NCBI RefSeq assembly: GCF_002959775.1
Contig: NZ_PPCX01000014.1
Location: 1-64,000 of the forward strand
Source: Veillonella rogosae JCM 15642
GTDB taxonomy: Bacteria > Bacillota > Negativicutes > Veillonellales > Veillonellaceae
Length of the DNA: 64,000 nucleotides
Reading direction: 5' to 3'
Positions 9,825 to 18,634 of this stretch are shown here, in pieces. Both the position numbers and the translations under genes were made by a program. The notes under the pieces were generated by a model. That model was given only the letters and a program-made list of their open reading frames with translations. It made no database searches and was not told where the DNA came from. Numbering within the stretch: the first letter of the stretch is position 1; each line of letters begins with the position of its first letter.

Positions 9825-9865
9825 ATGATGTCACTCCTTATTTACTAGATATTATTTATACTTTA

Positions 9866-9892
9866 TTAGCACTCTAACTCATCGAGTGCTAA
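9866..9892. promoter_or_regulatory. CIRCE operator for HrcA
   Basis: A perfect TTAGCACTC-N9-GAGTGCTAA inverted repeat (9866-9874 and 9884-9892). This is the consensus binding site of the heat-shock repressor HrcA. It sits between the groES promoter and gene, so groES-groEL should be repressed by HrcA at normal temperature. hrcA itself is not in the window. Confidence 0.96.
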
Positions 9893-9903
9893 TTACATGT
9901 ATT

Positions 9904-9931
9904 ATTATAACCTATGTCAAAATAATTGCAA
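9904..9931 (-). promoter_or_regulatory. groES: groESL promoter
   Basis: TTGCAA (9926-9931) and TATAAT (9904-9909) with a 16-base spacer on the minus strand, placed so that transcription starts at the edge of CIRCE. Confidence 0.65.
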
Positions 9932-9986
9932 GTAAAAATTTTGATTTTTTGACTTTTTAGTCTTTATGTGAATTAGAAGCAAAAAA

Positions 9987-10016
9987 ACTAGTATGAGTTT
10001 TAATCTTCATACTAGT
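9987..10016 (-). terminator. Terminator after the ANTAR regulator gene
   Basis: ACTAGTATGA (9987-9996) pairs with TCATACTAGT (10007-10016), followed by seven T on the minus strand. It ends the long thiL-tsaEB-rimI-tsaD-kinase-regulator transcript. Confidence 0.8.
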
Positions 10017-10024
10017 CTTTTCTA

Positions 10025-10591
10025 CTATTTTGAAACTTGATGAATCAAGGCTTTGCAGATATTAACAATACTATCACGTTTCTTCATACTTAGGGCGCGA
10101 ATGCGATTATAAGCTTCCTCTTCTGATATAGAGTATAGCTCCATCAATATACCGGTCCCTTTTTGAATAATTTTACGATCTTCTAAGGACTGTTCTAATT
10201 CAGCCATTTTTTCGCGTAGCTGAGCATCACTTTTATAACGACCTAATGCCATTTCTAAAGTAGGTACCAATTGCTCCTCTCGTACAGGTTTAATTAGGTA
10301 TCCATATACGCCTGAGTCTCTAGCTTTATCAATTAAATCTTGTTGACTATAACTGGTTAACAACACAACAGGTGCTTCATGGTGAAAGCCAATCTGCCGA
10401 GCAGCTTCAATACCATCTAATTCTGGCATTTTAACATCCATTAAAATGATATCCGGTTTATGCTGTTTACAGAGTTGTATAGCTTCAACGCCATTGGTTC
10501 CCTCTGCTACGACCTCATGACCGCAAGACTCAATAATATCTCGCAAATCCATGCGTATAAGGGATTCATCATCGACGATTAAAACGCGCAT
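10025..10591 (-). CDS. ANTAR-domain response regulator
   Basis: 188 residues. The receiver domain (1-120) has the acidic pair DDES near residue 8, the phospho-acceptor Asp in ILMDVKMPELDG (about residue 52), Thr/Ser in VLLTSYS and Lys in LIKPVRE. A coiled linker leads to a C-terminal ANTAR RNA-binding domain (RKIIQKGTGILMELYSISEE and on, with AYNRIRALSMKKR). ANTAR regulators stop terminators in leader RNAs by binding paired hexaloop hairpins. It directly follows the kinase gene without a gap, as in EutW-EutV and PdtaS-PdtaR pairs. Its RNA targets are not evident here. Confidence 0.9.
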   Translation of the reverse strand: MRVLIVDDESLIRMDLRDIIESCGHEVVAEGTNGVEAIQLCKQHKPDIILMDVKMPELDGIEAARQIGFHHEAPVVLLTSYSQQDLIDKARDSGVYGYLIKPVREEQLVPTLEMALGRYKSDAQLREKMAELEQSLEDRKIIQKGTGILMELYSISEEEAYNRIRALSMKKRDSIVNICKALIHQVSK

Positions 10592-11980
10592 TTACGCCTC
10601 CTTCTTCATATGTATTGTGGCCAATACACCATGACCAGTATTTTCTATGGATAAACTTCCCTTTAATTCATGAGTAACTAAATTATTTATAATTGTAAGT
10701 CCCAATCGTTTATTAGATGAAATAGAAAAATCACTAGACAATCCTTTCCCATTATCTGTGAAAGCTAATTTAATGTTTCCCTCTATGTCATTAACATGAA
10801 GATGAATTTCTCCATGCGCCCCTTCTAGGCCATGTTCTAAGCTATTAGTGATTAATTCATTAATGATAAGAGATACATAACTTGCCATATGAGAAGAAAT
10901 CAATATATCTTCTCCACTATAAGTAAAGGTAACCTCTTGATCTTGTCTGACCATACTCATACGCAATAATCGACATAGCTCATCATAAATGGATCGTATA
11001 CCAATATAATCCTCATCATAATGAGACACTATATCGTGAACTAGAGCCATACTTTCAATACGATTAATACCCTCTTGAAGAGCCTGTTTTACCTCTGGTA
11101 AGCTTGAACGTCTCGCCTCCATACGCAATAGACCAGCTACAGTTTGTAAGTTGTTTTTTACGCGGTGATGGACCTCTTTGATAATTGAGTTTTTCACCAA
11201 CAATTCTTGTTGCTGCTTACTTTCACGAGTACAATCATGTAACACTAAAAAACATCTCGTTTCATTACGGCCCATAGCAATAGGAATCATATGCTGACGA
11301 ATCACCATATCTTGATATATTTCTTCACTAGTATATATAGTTCTATCTGCCAAGACTTGTTGGATAGCCGATATTTTTAAAGTACTGCTATAAATAGATG
11401 AACCTACTAAGCGTCGATCAAAGCCTAACAAGTCTACCAATTGTAATGCAGCATCATTGCCGTATAGAATTTTATGAGAATCATCAAAGATAATTAAACC
11501 ATCAAAATAAGAGATAGGTTCGTAAGATTGAATTTGTTCATCCGTAGCAGTCAGCATGAGACGTTGCATCGTATCAGATAAAGTATATTCTTGTTCATAT
11601 TGCTCTACCTTGATAGATGGGGACAGTGTAAAGGAAATACCACCAATAATACGTCCTCCATTATCTACTACAGGAAAAACATGCTGCCTAAACTCATTAT
11701 CTTCCCCTATGAGTGGCTGCCCATTTTCCATCATCACATGCCAAGTATGATTGCCTTTTAAGTGATGTGTAACGATTCCAGTTTCACTGCGTTCTATACA
11801 TAACATATCAGCACCCTGTTGTACATTACCATGTGATTTCTTAAGCAGGGGCGTAAAAATCTGTATCCTTTGACGGGTCAAAGACTCGCCAAAGGATATA
11901 AGTTTACTAATATGCTCAAGTAATGAGGTTTGTAATGGTCCTAATGGTGTTGTATTTAAAATATCTTGACCAATATCCAC
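10592..11980 (-). CDS. HisKA_2 sensor histidine kinase (PdtaS/EutW-like)
   Basis: About 462 residues. A GAF-like N-terminal sensor domain (roughly 1-140) is followed by a PAS domain (around SYFDGLIIFDDSHKILYGND). The phospho-acceptor region EVHHRVKNNLQTVAGLLRME is diagnostic of HisKA_2 kinases. The ATPase domain has NELITNSLEHGL and the G-box DNGKGL. No membrane segment is seen, so it should sense a cytosolic signal. I chose a GTG start at 11980 because AGAGGA lies just upstream and it falls right after the tsaD stop. It is partnered with the ANTAR regulator. Confidence 0.87.
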   Translation of the reverse strand: MDIGQDILNTTPLGPLQTSLLEHISKLISFGESLTRQRIQIFTPLLKKSHGNVQQGADMLCIERSETGIVTHHLKGNHTWHVMMENGQPLIGEDNEFRQHVFPVVDNGGRIIGGISFTLSPSIKVEQYEQEYTLSDTMQRLMLTATDEQIQSYEPISYFDGLIIFDDSHKILYGNDAALQLVDLLGFDRRLVGSSIYSSTLKISAIQQVLADRTIYTSEEIYQDMVIRQHMIPIAMGRNETRCFLVLHDCTRESKQQQELLVKNSIIKEVHHRVKNNLQTVAGLLRMEARRSSLPEVKQALQEGINRIESMALVHDIVSHYDEDYIGIRSIYDELCRLLRMSMVRQDQEVTFTYSGEDILISSHMASYVSLIINELITNSLEHGLEGAHGEIHLHVNDIEGNIKLAFTDNGKGLSSDFSISSNKRLGLTIINNLVTHELKGSLSIENTGHGVLATIHMKKEA

Positions 11981-11982
11981 AA

Positions 11983-13014
11983 TTAATCCTCTTTCCAAGA
12001 TACATGACCAATTTCTACGCTTGGTTTTGCATTCAATGTTAAATCGCCAAATTTACCAGCTTTTGCCATGTAATAGGCTCGACAACCAATCATGGCCGCA
12101 TTGTCAGTAGACAAAATTTTATGAGGCTTGTAATAAGTAAATCCTTCTTCTTGGCACATAGCTTCTAATGCTTGTTGTAACCCCTTGTTAGCAGATACAC
12201 CACCAGCAATAGTAATACATGTTTCACCTAATGTGTGAGCTGCATCTTTTGTTTTTTCTACAAGCACATCAACGATAGCCTTTTGGAAGGACGCTGCCAC
12301 ATCGGCTTGATTGATGGGCTCATTCTTTTGTTGTTTGCTATTTAAATAGTTTAGTACTGCTGATTTCAAGCCACTAAAACTGAATTCAAAATTACCAGGT
12401 TCGCTCAAAGCCTTTGGAAACTCGATGGCATTAGCATCACCTTCCGCAGCAAGAGCATCAATATGAGGGCCACCTGGGTATGGAAAGCCCATGACACGAG
12501 CAATTTTATCAAAAGCTTCACCAGCTGCATCATCTCGTGTTTGGCCAAGAATATCAAATTCTTCGTACCCTTTTACATGGACTAGCATTGTATGACCACC
12601 AGATACGACGAGGCTCAAAAATGGAGGCTCTAGTTCTGGATTAGCTAAGAAATTGGCAAAAATATGACCTTCCATATGGTGAACTGGCACCAAAGGGATG
12701 CCCGTAGCAAAGGATAAACCCTTTGCTGCTGCTACACCTACCAATAGTGCTCCCACAAGACCGGGACCATAGGTAACGCCAATGTGGTCGATATCTTGTA
12801 AGGTCACATTCGCATCTCGTAGCGCTTGATCTATAACAGGTATAACTTGTTCTATATGGTGACGCGATGCGATTTCTGGTACAACGCCACCAAATTTTCT
12901 ATGAATCGGCACTTGGCTAGAAATAACATTAGATAAAACAGTTCGTCCATCCTTTAAGACAGAGGCTGATGTTTCATCACAGCTACTTTCTAAGGCTAAT
13001 GTGTATATACTCAT
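11983..13014 (-). CDS. tsaD: tRNA t6A threonylcarbamoyltransferase TsaD
   Basis: 343 residues. With TsaB and TsaE it transfers threonylcarbamoyl to A37 of ANN-decoding tRNAs. The ASKHA fold shows LALESSCDETSASV at the N-terminus, the metal-binding histidine pair in VPVHHMEGHIFANF (about residue 111), LVVSGGHTMLV and the C-terminal STDNAAMIG. It overlaps rimI by 4 bases. tsaC is not in the window. Confidence 0.97.
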   Translation of the reverse strand: MSIYTLALESSCDETSASVLKDGRTVLSNVISSQVPIHRKFGGVVPEIASRHHIEQVIPVIDQALRDANVTLQDIDHIGVTYGPGLVGALLVGVAAAKGLSFATGIPLVPVHHMEGHIFANFLANPELEPPFLSLVVSGGHTMLVHVKGYEEFDILGQTRDDAAGEAFDKIARVMGFPYPGGPHIDALAAEGDANAIEFPKALSEPGNFEFSFSGLKSAVLNYLNSKQQKNEPINQADVAASFQKAIVDVLVEKTKDAAHTLGETCITIAGGVSANKGLQQALEAMCQEEGFTYYKPHKILSTDNAAMIGCRAYYMAKAGKFGDLTLNAKPSVEIGHVSWKED

Positions 13015-13463
13015 TCTATTTCCTCTGAAACGAGAGACATAATGTACGCATCTTCCGTAGGCTCTGAATAGTACTCTTTACGAATTCCTTTTACAGAAAA
13101 ACCTAAATTTCTATACATAGCCAATGCGGCTAAATTAGATATGCGCACCTCTAAAAAGATTTCGTGCATGCCTCGCGAAAAACATTCATCAATTAATTGC
13201 TTTGTAAGTTTTGATCCGTATCCTTTACCACGGGCAGAAGGCAAAATGGCAATATTCGTAATTTGACCTTCATCGTATACAAGCCAAGCACCTGCATATC
13301 CTACAATATGGTTCTCCTCACAAATTACCATATATAGTTTATTTGCTGCACCTTCCAGCTCAGCGAGAACAGATTCTAACCTCCAAGGAACAGAAAAGGA
13401 CTGCTGTTCGATCTCATAAATAGCGTGAGCATCCTCAATAGTGGCTAAACGTATCTCCATCAT
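13011..13463 (-). CDS. rimI: Ribosomal protein alanine N-acetyltransferase RimI
   Basis: 150 residues of the GNAT fold. The acetyl-CoA loop LPSARGKGYGSKL (about residue 75), ITNIAILP before it, and the C-terminal NLAALAMYRNLGF match RimI, which acetylates the N-terminus of ribosomal protein S18. It overlaps both neighbours by 4 bases in the classic tsaB-rimI-tsaD arrangement. Confidence 0.9.
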   Translation of the reverse strand: MMEIRLATIEDAHAIYEIEQQSFSVPWRLESVLAELEGAANKLYMVICEENHIVGYAGAWLVYDEGQITNIAILPSARGKGYGSKLTKQLIDECFSRGMHEIFLEVRISNLAALAMYRNLGFSVKGIRKEYYSEPTEDAYIMSLVSEEIE

Positions 13464-14218
13464 TCTGCACCTGCTGCCTCTGTCACTACTACGGTAGGAT
13501 TTTGGCTCAACATGGCAGGATTATCCTTATGGCGTTCTTCCCATAATACTTCCGCTTCTGAGCGGCGAATATAATACGGTACCATATCCATAGGATCAGA
13601 TACTTCATTTGTATCTATTAATTTACGACCAGCTAGCAGTAACGAACTAGCCTTCGGAATACGTTGTGATATATCTAGAATCGTTAAATTAGTATCCTTT
13701 GCCTCTAACAGTTTTTCAATACGTTTAATGCCATCCCCAAGGAATAATACTTTATCATCATTTGCTCTAAATCGGTCTAACAAATCACTTGCAGGTATAA
13801 CAAATGGCTCTTCCTTGCACACTAGTTCGTGACTTTCGTATTGATAAATGCCCGCATAGACATGTTTCTTCTGTGCATCAATAACGGTACAAATTGTATG
13901 ATCTGTATAGGATACATTGTGCGCTAAGCTATCCATAGTCATAACACCATATAAAGGAATTTGTAATGCGTAAGCCATTGCCTTTGCTGTCCCCATGCCA
14001 ATGCGTAAGCCCGTAAAGGAACCAGGCCCAATACTAACTACGATTCCTTTTAATTCATTTCTTTCAACTTGAGAGGCACGTAACAACATATCGATATGAG
14101 GTACTAATTGCTCGGAATGAGTCAATCCAGCTTGGATGGTCAATTCCCCTATAAGGTTATGTTCGTCCATCAAGGCCACACTCGATACGAGTGAGCTCGT
14201 CTCAATTCCCAACCACAT
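13460..14218 (-). CDS. tsaB: t6A complex dimerisation protein TsaB
   Basis: 252 residues. TsaB is an inactive ASKHA-fold paralogue of TsaD that holds the t6A synthesis complex together. LGIETSSLVSSVALM at the N-terminus and VVSIGPGSFTGLRIGMGTAKAMA near residue 65 are the family signatures. The start has GGAGG 6 bases upstream. It overlaps tsaE by 17 bases and rimI by 4. Confidence 0.93.
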   Translation of the reverse strand: MWLGIETSSLVSSVALMDEHNLIGELTIQAGLTHSEQLVPHIDMLLRASQVERNELKGIVVSIGPGSFTGLRIGMGTAKAMAYALQIPLYGVMTMDSLAHNVSYTDHTICTVIDAQKKHVYAGIYQYESHELVCKEEPFVIPASDLLDRFRANDDKVLFLGDGIKRIEKLLEAKDTNLTILDISQRIPKASSLLLAGRKLIDTNEVSDPMDMVPYYIRRSEAEVLWEERHKDNPAMLSQNPTVVVTEAAGAE

Positions 14219-14696
14219 ATGGGCCTCCTATTTCTGCTAAATCTTCCGCTGTAAGGTAATCACTACCTAAAATAATAGATCGGCTTGTATCGTCAATGGA
14301 CGTTAAATAAATCCATAATGTTTCATCAGGCAATTCATCAGGGAATTTATCTGCCCATTCCACAATGGATACACAATCTTCTGTATATTCGTAAAAGCCA
14401 ATATTTTCCAGTTCACTAATATCATCCAAGCGATACACATCAAAATGATATAAATGCGTTCGATTCACATCATAGGTATTCATAATGGCAAAGGTAGGAC
14501 TTGTAATCTCCTCTGTTACGCCAAAGCCTTTAGCTATGCCCTGGGATAAATGAGTTTTACCCGTCCCTAAATCACCAATTAAGGCAATACATAAAGGATC
14601 TCCATTCTGTTGTACCCATTTACCGAGTGTCTGTCCAAATTGTTGTGTATCTTCTACTGTATGTGTTTCTAATTGGACCTGTGCCTTATGATTCAT
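14202..14696 (-). CDS. tsaE: t6A complex ATPase TsaE
   Basis: 164 residues. It has a P-loop, LIGDLGTGKTHLSQG (about residue 40), followed by TSPTFAIMNTY and YHFDVYRLDD with the family's HxDxYR motif, then SIVEWADKFP. ATP hydrolysis by TsaE drives turnover of the TsaBD complex. It overlaps thiL by 11 bases. Confidence 0.95.
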   Translation of the reverse strand: MNHKAQVQLETHTVEDTQQFGQTLGKWVQQNGDPLCIALIGDLGTGKTHLSQGIAKGFGVTEEITSPTFAIMNTYDVNRTHLYHFDVYRLDDISELENIGFYEYTEDCVSIVEWADKFPDELPDETLWIYLTSIDDTSRSIILGSDYLTAEDLAEIGGPYVVGN

Positions 14697-15666
14697 GAAA
14701 ATGATTATATCCTTTCGCTTCTATGGTCTTAATCGTTCTATCCTGTGTTACCATCTCAACCTTTGGAGGACCAGTTACAACCTCTCCAATCAATGTAATA
14801 CCTGCTAGATTTTCTAATTTCGGAACTAATGACTTAGGGGCCGTAAATACTAGTTGAAAGTCTTCTCCACCATATAGAGCATAATCTACTGGCTTAGTTT
14901 GTAAATGCTTCGCTAATGCGTAGGTTTCTTCGTGCAGTGGAATAGCTGATTCTTCTACAAGGATAGAAACATTGCTAGCAGATGCAATTTCATTTAATTC
15001 ACTACCAAGACCATCACTAATATCATTCATACTATGAACACCTAACTGTCTCAATTGTTCCCCTAATTCAATTTGAGGATCGGGACGTTGATGACCTATC
15101 TTGGTCATATCATAGCCTGCTAGATTGTATGAAAGTGCGCCTAACCCAGTGGCAGCATAGCCTACATAATTAGTAATGCCTACAACATCGCCTACTTGAG
15201 CACCACTGCGCATAACCGCAGTTCCTTTAGGTACCTCACCAATAATCGTTACGGTCCAAACCATAGGGCCTTCCGTACGCACCGTGTCACCACCTAATAT
15301 ATTTAGCTTATATCGTTGGCATTGAGCTTTAATGCCTCTATATATTTCATCTAAAATTTCTGTATCTATATGTTGGGGAGCTGCAACAGATAAGACGATT
15401 TGTTTTGGGTTCCCCCCCATAGCCGCTATATCACTTAGATTAGCCGTCATGAGCCGATATCCTATATCATAAGGCATCATATAGTGAAAGCTAAAATGAA
15501 CCCCTTCCACCATCGTATCCGTACTAATGAGTTGATCCATATCTGGTGCGGCACTATATACTGCACAATCGTCACCAATACCATACACTACGGTACTAGA
15601 GTCATATATTGTATTATCTTGAATTTGGCGAATGAAATTAAATTCCCCTACATCTTTTAATTGCAT
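14686..15666 (-). CDS. thiL: Thiamine-monophosphate kinase ThiL
   Basis: About 326 residues. It phosphorylates thiamine monophosphate to the active diphosphate. The PurM-type fold shows GIGDDCAV near the N-terminus, STDTMVEGVHF, the Asp-rich LGGDTVRTEG and MNDISDGLGSELNEIA. I preferred the internal ATG at 15666, which has AGGTGATC upstream, over one 15 codons earlier with no ribosome site. It is first in the t6A gene string, a common Firmicute arrangement. Confidence 0.94.
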   Translation of the reverse strand: MQLKDVGEFNFIRQIQDNTIYDSSTVVYGIGDDCAVYSAAPDMDQLISTDTMVEGVHFSFHYMMPYDIGYRLMTANLSDIAAMGGNPKQIVLSVAAPQHIDTEILDEIYRGIKAQCQRYKLNILGGDTVRTEGPMVWTVTIIGEVPKGTAVMRSGAQVGDVVGITNYVGYAATGLGALSYNLAGYDMTKIGHQRPDPQIELGEQLRQLGVHSMNDISDGLGSELNEIASASNVSILVEESAIPLHEETYALAKHLQTKPVDYALYGGEDFQLVFTAPKSLVPKLENLAGITLIGEVVTGPPKVEMVTQDRTIKTIEAKGYNHFHES

Positions 15667-15729
15667 CTGATCACCTAGTTTCTGATTATTATACTCATTG
15701 TATTGTAACATATATAAAAGACAACAAAA

Positions 15730-15763
15730 ATAGCAGATAGTTGATATATCAACTATCTGCTAT
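15730..15763 (-). terminator. Terminator after the GerMN lipoprotein gene
   Basis: A perfect 34-base palindrome (ATAGCAGATAGTTGATA and its complement) followed by TTTTTG on the minus strand. It separates the wall-enzyme pair from thiL. Confidence 0.8.
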
Positions 15764-15780
15764 CAATGTTCCTAAGGGAA

Positions 15781-16341
15781 TTATTTTTTGATTAAGTTCG
15801 TCATCCGTTTAACTGGATCTTTAGTATCAAAGGAGCCTACTGTAGGAACCTTTTTACCATCGCTGACGAAGAGAACACCGTTAATATTATCAAAGGATGT
15901 CAATGTATTTACGATGGCAGCCATTTGTAATTTAACAGTTAAGTCCCCACCATTACCTTTTACGAAGGCATTGTTTACTTCAACAGAAGCAATGCCATCC
16001 TTTACAGTAACAGATGTAACCTCAATATCCTTAGTGAATATTGGATATTTTTGAGCTCTGTCAGCTTTTAACATCGCTAGAAGAGCTGCTTTCGGTGTTA
16101 CTTTATTCGCCTCCATCTCAACGGTCTGTTGTTTTACTCCAGAACCATCCTCTGTTGGTACAAAGAATACCATCTTAACCTTTTCTTGAGATACTTTTGT
16201 AATTTCTGCATCCTTATTGACTTTCGCCTCTTGCACAGGCTCGCTTTTACCTGTTGTAGGAGCTTGATCAGGCGTACAACCTGCTGCAAATGCTAGCATG
16301 CCTACACAGAGGATCGAAAGAACTTGTTTACGTAATTTCAT
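15781..16341 (-). CDS. GerMN-domain lipoprotein
   Basis: 186 residues. A lipoprotein signal peptide ends in the lipobox FAAGC (Cys about residue 22), so it should be membrane-anchored outside the cytoplasm. A GerMN domain follows (about 50-170), including KAALLAMLK, VNNAFVKGNGG and VKLQMAAIVNTLTSF. This domain occurs in sporulation protein GerM and in envelope lipoproteins, often beside cell-wall amidases as here: the amidase gene ends 3 bases upstream. A role in envelope or peptidoglycan handling is likely; the exact function is unknown. Confidence 0.85.
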   Translation of the reverse strand: MKLRKQVLSILCVGMLAFAAGCTPDQAPTTGKSEPVQEAKVNKDAEITKVSQEKVKMVFFVPTEDGSGVKQQTVEMEANKVTPKAALLAMLKADRAQKYPIFTKDIEVTSVTVKDGIASVEVNNAFVKGNGGDLTVKLQMAAIVNTLTSFDNINGVLFVSDGKKVPTVGSFDTKDPVKRMTNLIKK

Positions 16342-16344
16342 CGA

Positions 16345-17451
16345 TTAACCTCCAAAGTAATTAGCAATACCATTTGCAATGCGATTAGCAAAGTCCTCTT
16401 GTGTTTGAGCAGATTGTAATGCTCGTTCCTCGTTAGGGTTGGAGATAAAGCCAAGCTCTACGAGAATTGCAGGCATATTAGAATGTCTCAACACGTATAA
16501 GTTACCCTCTTGAATGCCACGGTCACCATTGAAACCAGGTGTATTAGCAATTTGAGTTTGAACCTTTTGTGCCAATCTAGCATCATTACCTGATTTACTG
16601 TAGTAGTATGTTGCAATACCACCCACGCTTGGGTTAGTGAAAGCATTGATATGAACACTTACAAGAACATCAGAATTGTTTCGGTTCGCAATATTAACGC
16701 GAGCACCTAATTCTTCAACACCACTTGCATTAGGGCCATATACGTCTACGTCTGTAGTGCGTGTCATAACTACTTTAGCACCACGGCTTTCCAAAGCGGA
16801 TTTCAAATACTTAGAAATTGGTAATGTTACATTTTTCTCTTGTAAGCCATGTGGTCCTATGGCACCGGAGTCGCTACCACCATGACCAGGGTCAATAGTG
16901 ATTGTTTTACCAGATAAACCACCGCTACTTGAGTATTTACCGGATCCAGCCGGTACATTTTTCGCAGGATGTGCAGAAGGAGATGGGCGTTTACCATAGT
17001 AAGCAGGTTTAGGTGTTACACCTTTTTTCTGAACATCTACAACGATGCGATATGGTTTCTTATTAACCGTATCTTTTTTTAGGGAAAATACCTTTACATC
17101 ACTCGTATCGATAGATGAAGGTGTCTTGATTGTAACCTTAACATCTCTGCCGTCTTCTGAGAGTTTAGCAGAACTAGCTATGCTTGAGTCCATTGTAATG
17201 TTCTCTTTAGCAGTCTTTAGCTTCGTGTTTTTCAAGGTAACAGTCGTCGTTTTCCCATCTTTGCTAATCGATGCGGACGCTTTCACCGGCGCTGACAAAT
17301 CCATAACCATACGAACATATGGTACAGGTGCATCTGTTCTAGTCACCCATCGGGCATCTTCAAGATTAGCGGCCTTCGCTTGAGTCAATAATAAAGGTAT
17401 CGCCATCAAGACTGCAAGGCACATAAAAAATAGTTTACGCAATACATTCAC
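16345..17451 (-). CDS. N-acetylmuramoyl-L-alanine amidase (AMIN + Amidase_3)
   Basis: 368 residues. A signal peptide (1-27) is followed by an AMIN-type beta domain (about 30-130), a Pro/Ser-rich linker and a zinc amidase domain (about 178-366). Zinc and catalytic residues are seen in TIDPGHGGSDSG, LQEKNV, VSVHINAF and the C-terminal VELGFISN. It cleaves the bond between muramic acid and the stem peptide in peptidoglycan. The AMIN domain suggests septal targeting, as in AmiC. Confidence 0.93.
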   Translation of the reverse strand: MNVLRKLFFMCLAVLMAIPLLLTQAKAANLEDARWVTRTDAPVPYVRMVMDLSAPVKASASISKDGKTTTVTLKNTKLKTAKENITMDSSIASSAKLSEDGRDVKVTIKTPSSIDTSDVKVFSLKKDTVNKKPYRIVVDVQKKGVTPKPAYYGKRPSPSAHPAKNVPAGSGKYSSSGGLSGKTITIDPGHGGSDSGAIGPHGLQEKNVTLPISKYLKSALESRGAKVVMTRTTDVDVYGPNASGVEELGARVNIANRNNSDVLVSVHINAFTNPSVGGIATYYYSKSGNDARLAQKVQTQIANTPGFNGDRGIQEGNLYVLRHSNMPAILVELGFISNPNEERALQSAQTQEDFANRIANGIANYFGG

Positions 17452-17687
17452 TCCAATCTAACTGACATACATAGTGTCCAAACCATAGAGATGAGTCGAT
17501 GATATCTTTGTCTATCAAAATCTCATCGTTCCAATCTATCCATAAACTAATGTTAGATTATAGATAGATTATTTCATACAAACATGAAGATAAGTATGCC
17601 GATTATACATATTACTATATAAAGTCTTTATATCAAAGACACAATAAACAGTTGCTTAAAATTATTTTTTATGCTATACAATCGACA

Positions 17688-18632
17688 CTATCGTTCAGTT
17701 GTAATCTGCCATTCATTCCCATCCGTACTAATGTGAATACGTCCCATCGTATCCGTACGGTAAATGGCAATATTGTTTTCCTGTAAACGACGTAATGTTA
17801 CATCGTGAGGATGACCATACTTATTATACATGCCATTTGAAATTAATGCACTTTCTGGTCTAATAGATTTCAAAAAATCTTCAGAGCTACTTGTACGAGA
17901 ACCGTGATGACCTACCTTAAGAACGCGAGCAAACAGTTTAGAGTTCTGCTCTTTTACCAGTTTTTTCTCTTCTTGTAATTCGGCATCTCCCGTAAAGAGC
18001 ATTGAGAATTTACCAAAGATTAACTTACCTACAATAGAGTTATTATTGAGATCTGGTTCGCCTTTTTTATCAGTTAAGACCTCTGTCCAAGGAGCATACA
18101 CAACAAATACGGCACCATGACCAAAATCAACTACATCACCACTTCTCAAAGTAGAACGTTTGATTTTATTTTTTTCAATCCACTTTTCATAGGTTTTGAA
18201 CATATTGTTATCAACAGAAATACCATCATCATATACATTTTCAATGGGCATTGCTTTGGCAATGGCATAGAAACCACCCATATGATCTGCATGAGGATGC
18301 GTAATTATAATATTTTTTAACTTTGTAACCCCCATGGCTTTTAGCTGAGCTACAATATTTTCTCGATGTTCAATATCGCCAGTATCGATCATGCTATATT
18401 CATCGCCCACCTTAAGCAATATAGCATCCCCTTGGCCAATATCTAGCATATATACATCTAACTTACCTTCAGGTGTAGTTGTCTTAGTATCAATAGAGTA
18501 AGCCCCATTAGCACTAGAGGTCGCTTGATTAGCAGCATTAGCTACATCTTTATTTGTACATCCTGCAATGGCAAAGATAGGAATACATAATACTAGCAAA
18601 AAAGCTATAAAACGTTGTATTTTATTTGTCAT
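17688..18632 (-). CDS. Metallo-beta-lactamase-fold lipoprotein, ComEC C-terminal-like
   Basis: 314 residues. A lipoprotein signal ends in IAGC (Cys about residue 25). The catalytic domain has MLDIGQGDAILL, the metal motif THPHADHMGG (about residue 110), FTGDAE, KVGHHGSRTSS and ISNGMYNKYGHP. These are the signatures of the ComEC C-terminal hydrolase family. Stand-alone secreted versions are common in Firmicutes and are thought to be nucleases or phosphodiesterases. No ComEC membrane channel is attached. It abuts nnr with a 2-base gap. Confidence 0.88.
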   Translation of the reverse strand: MTNKIQRFIAFLLVLCIPIFAIAGCTNKDVANAANQATSSANGAYSIDTKTTTPEGKLDVYMLDIGQGDAILLKVGDEYSMIDTGDIEHRENIVAQLKAMGVTKLKNIIITHPHADHMGGFYAIAKAMPIENVYDDGISVDNNMFKTYEKWIEKNKIKRSTLRSGDVVDFGHGAVFVVYAPWTEVLTDKKGEPDLNNNSIVGKLIFGKFSMLFTGDAELQEEKKLVKEQNSKLFARVLKVGHHGSRTSSSEDFLKSIRPESALISNGMYNKYGHPHDVTLRRLQENNIAIYRTDTMGRIHISTDGNEWQITTER

Positions 18633-18634
18633 TC

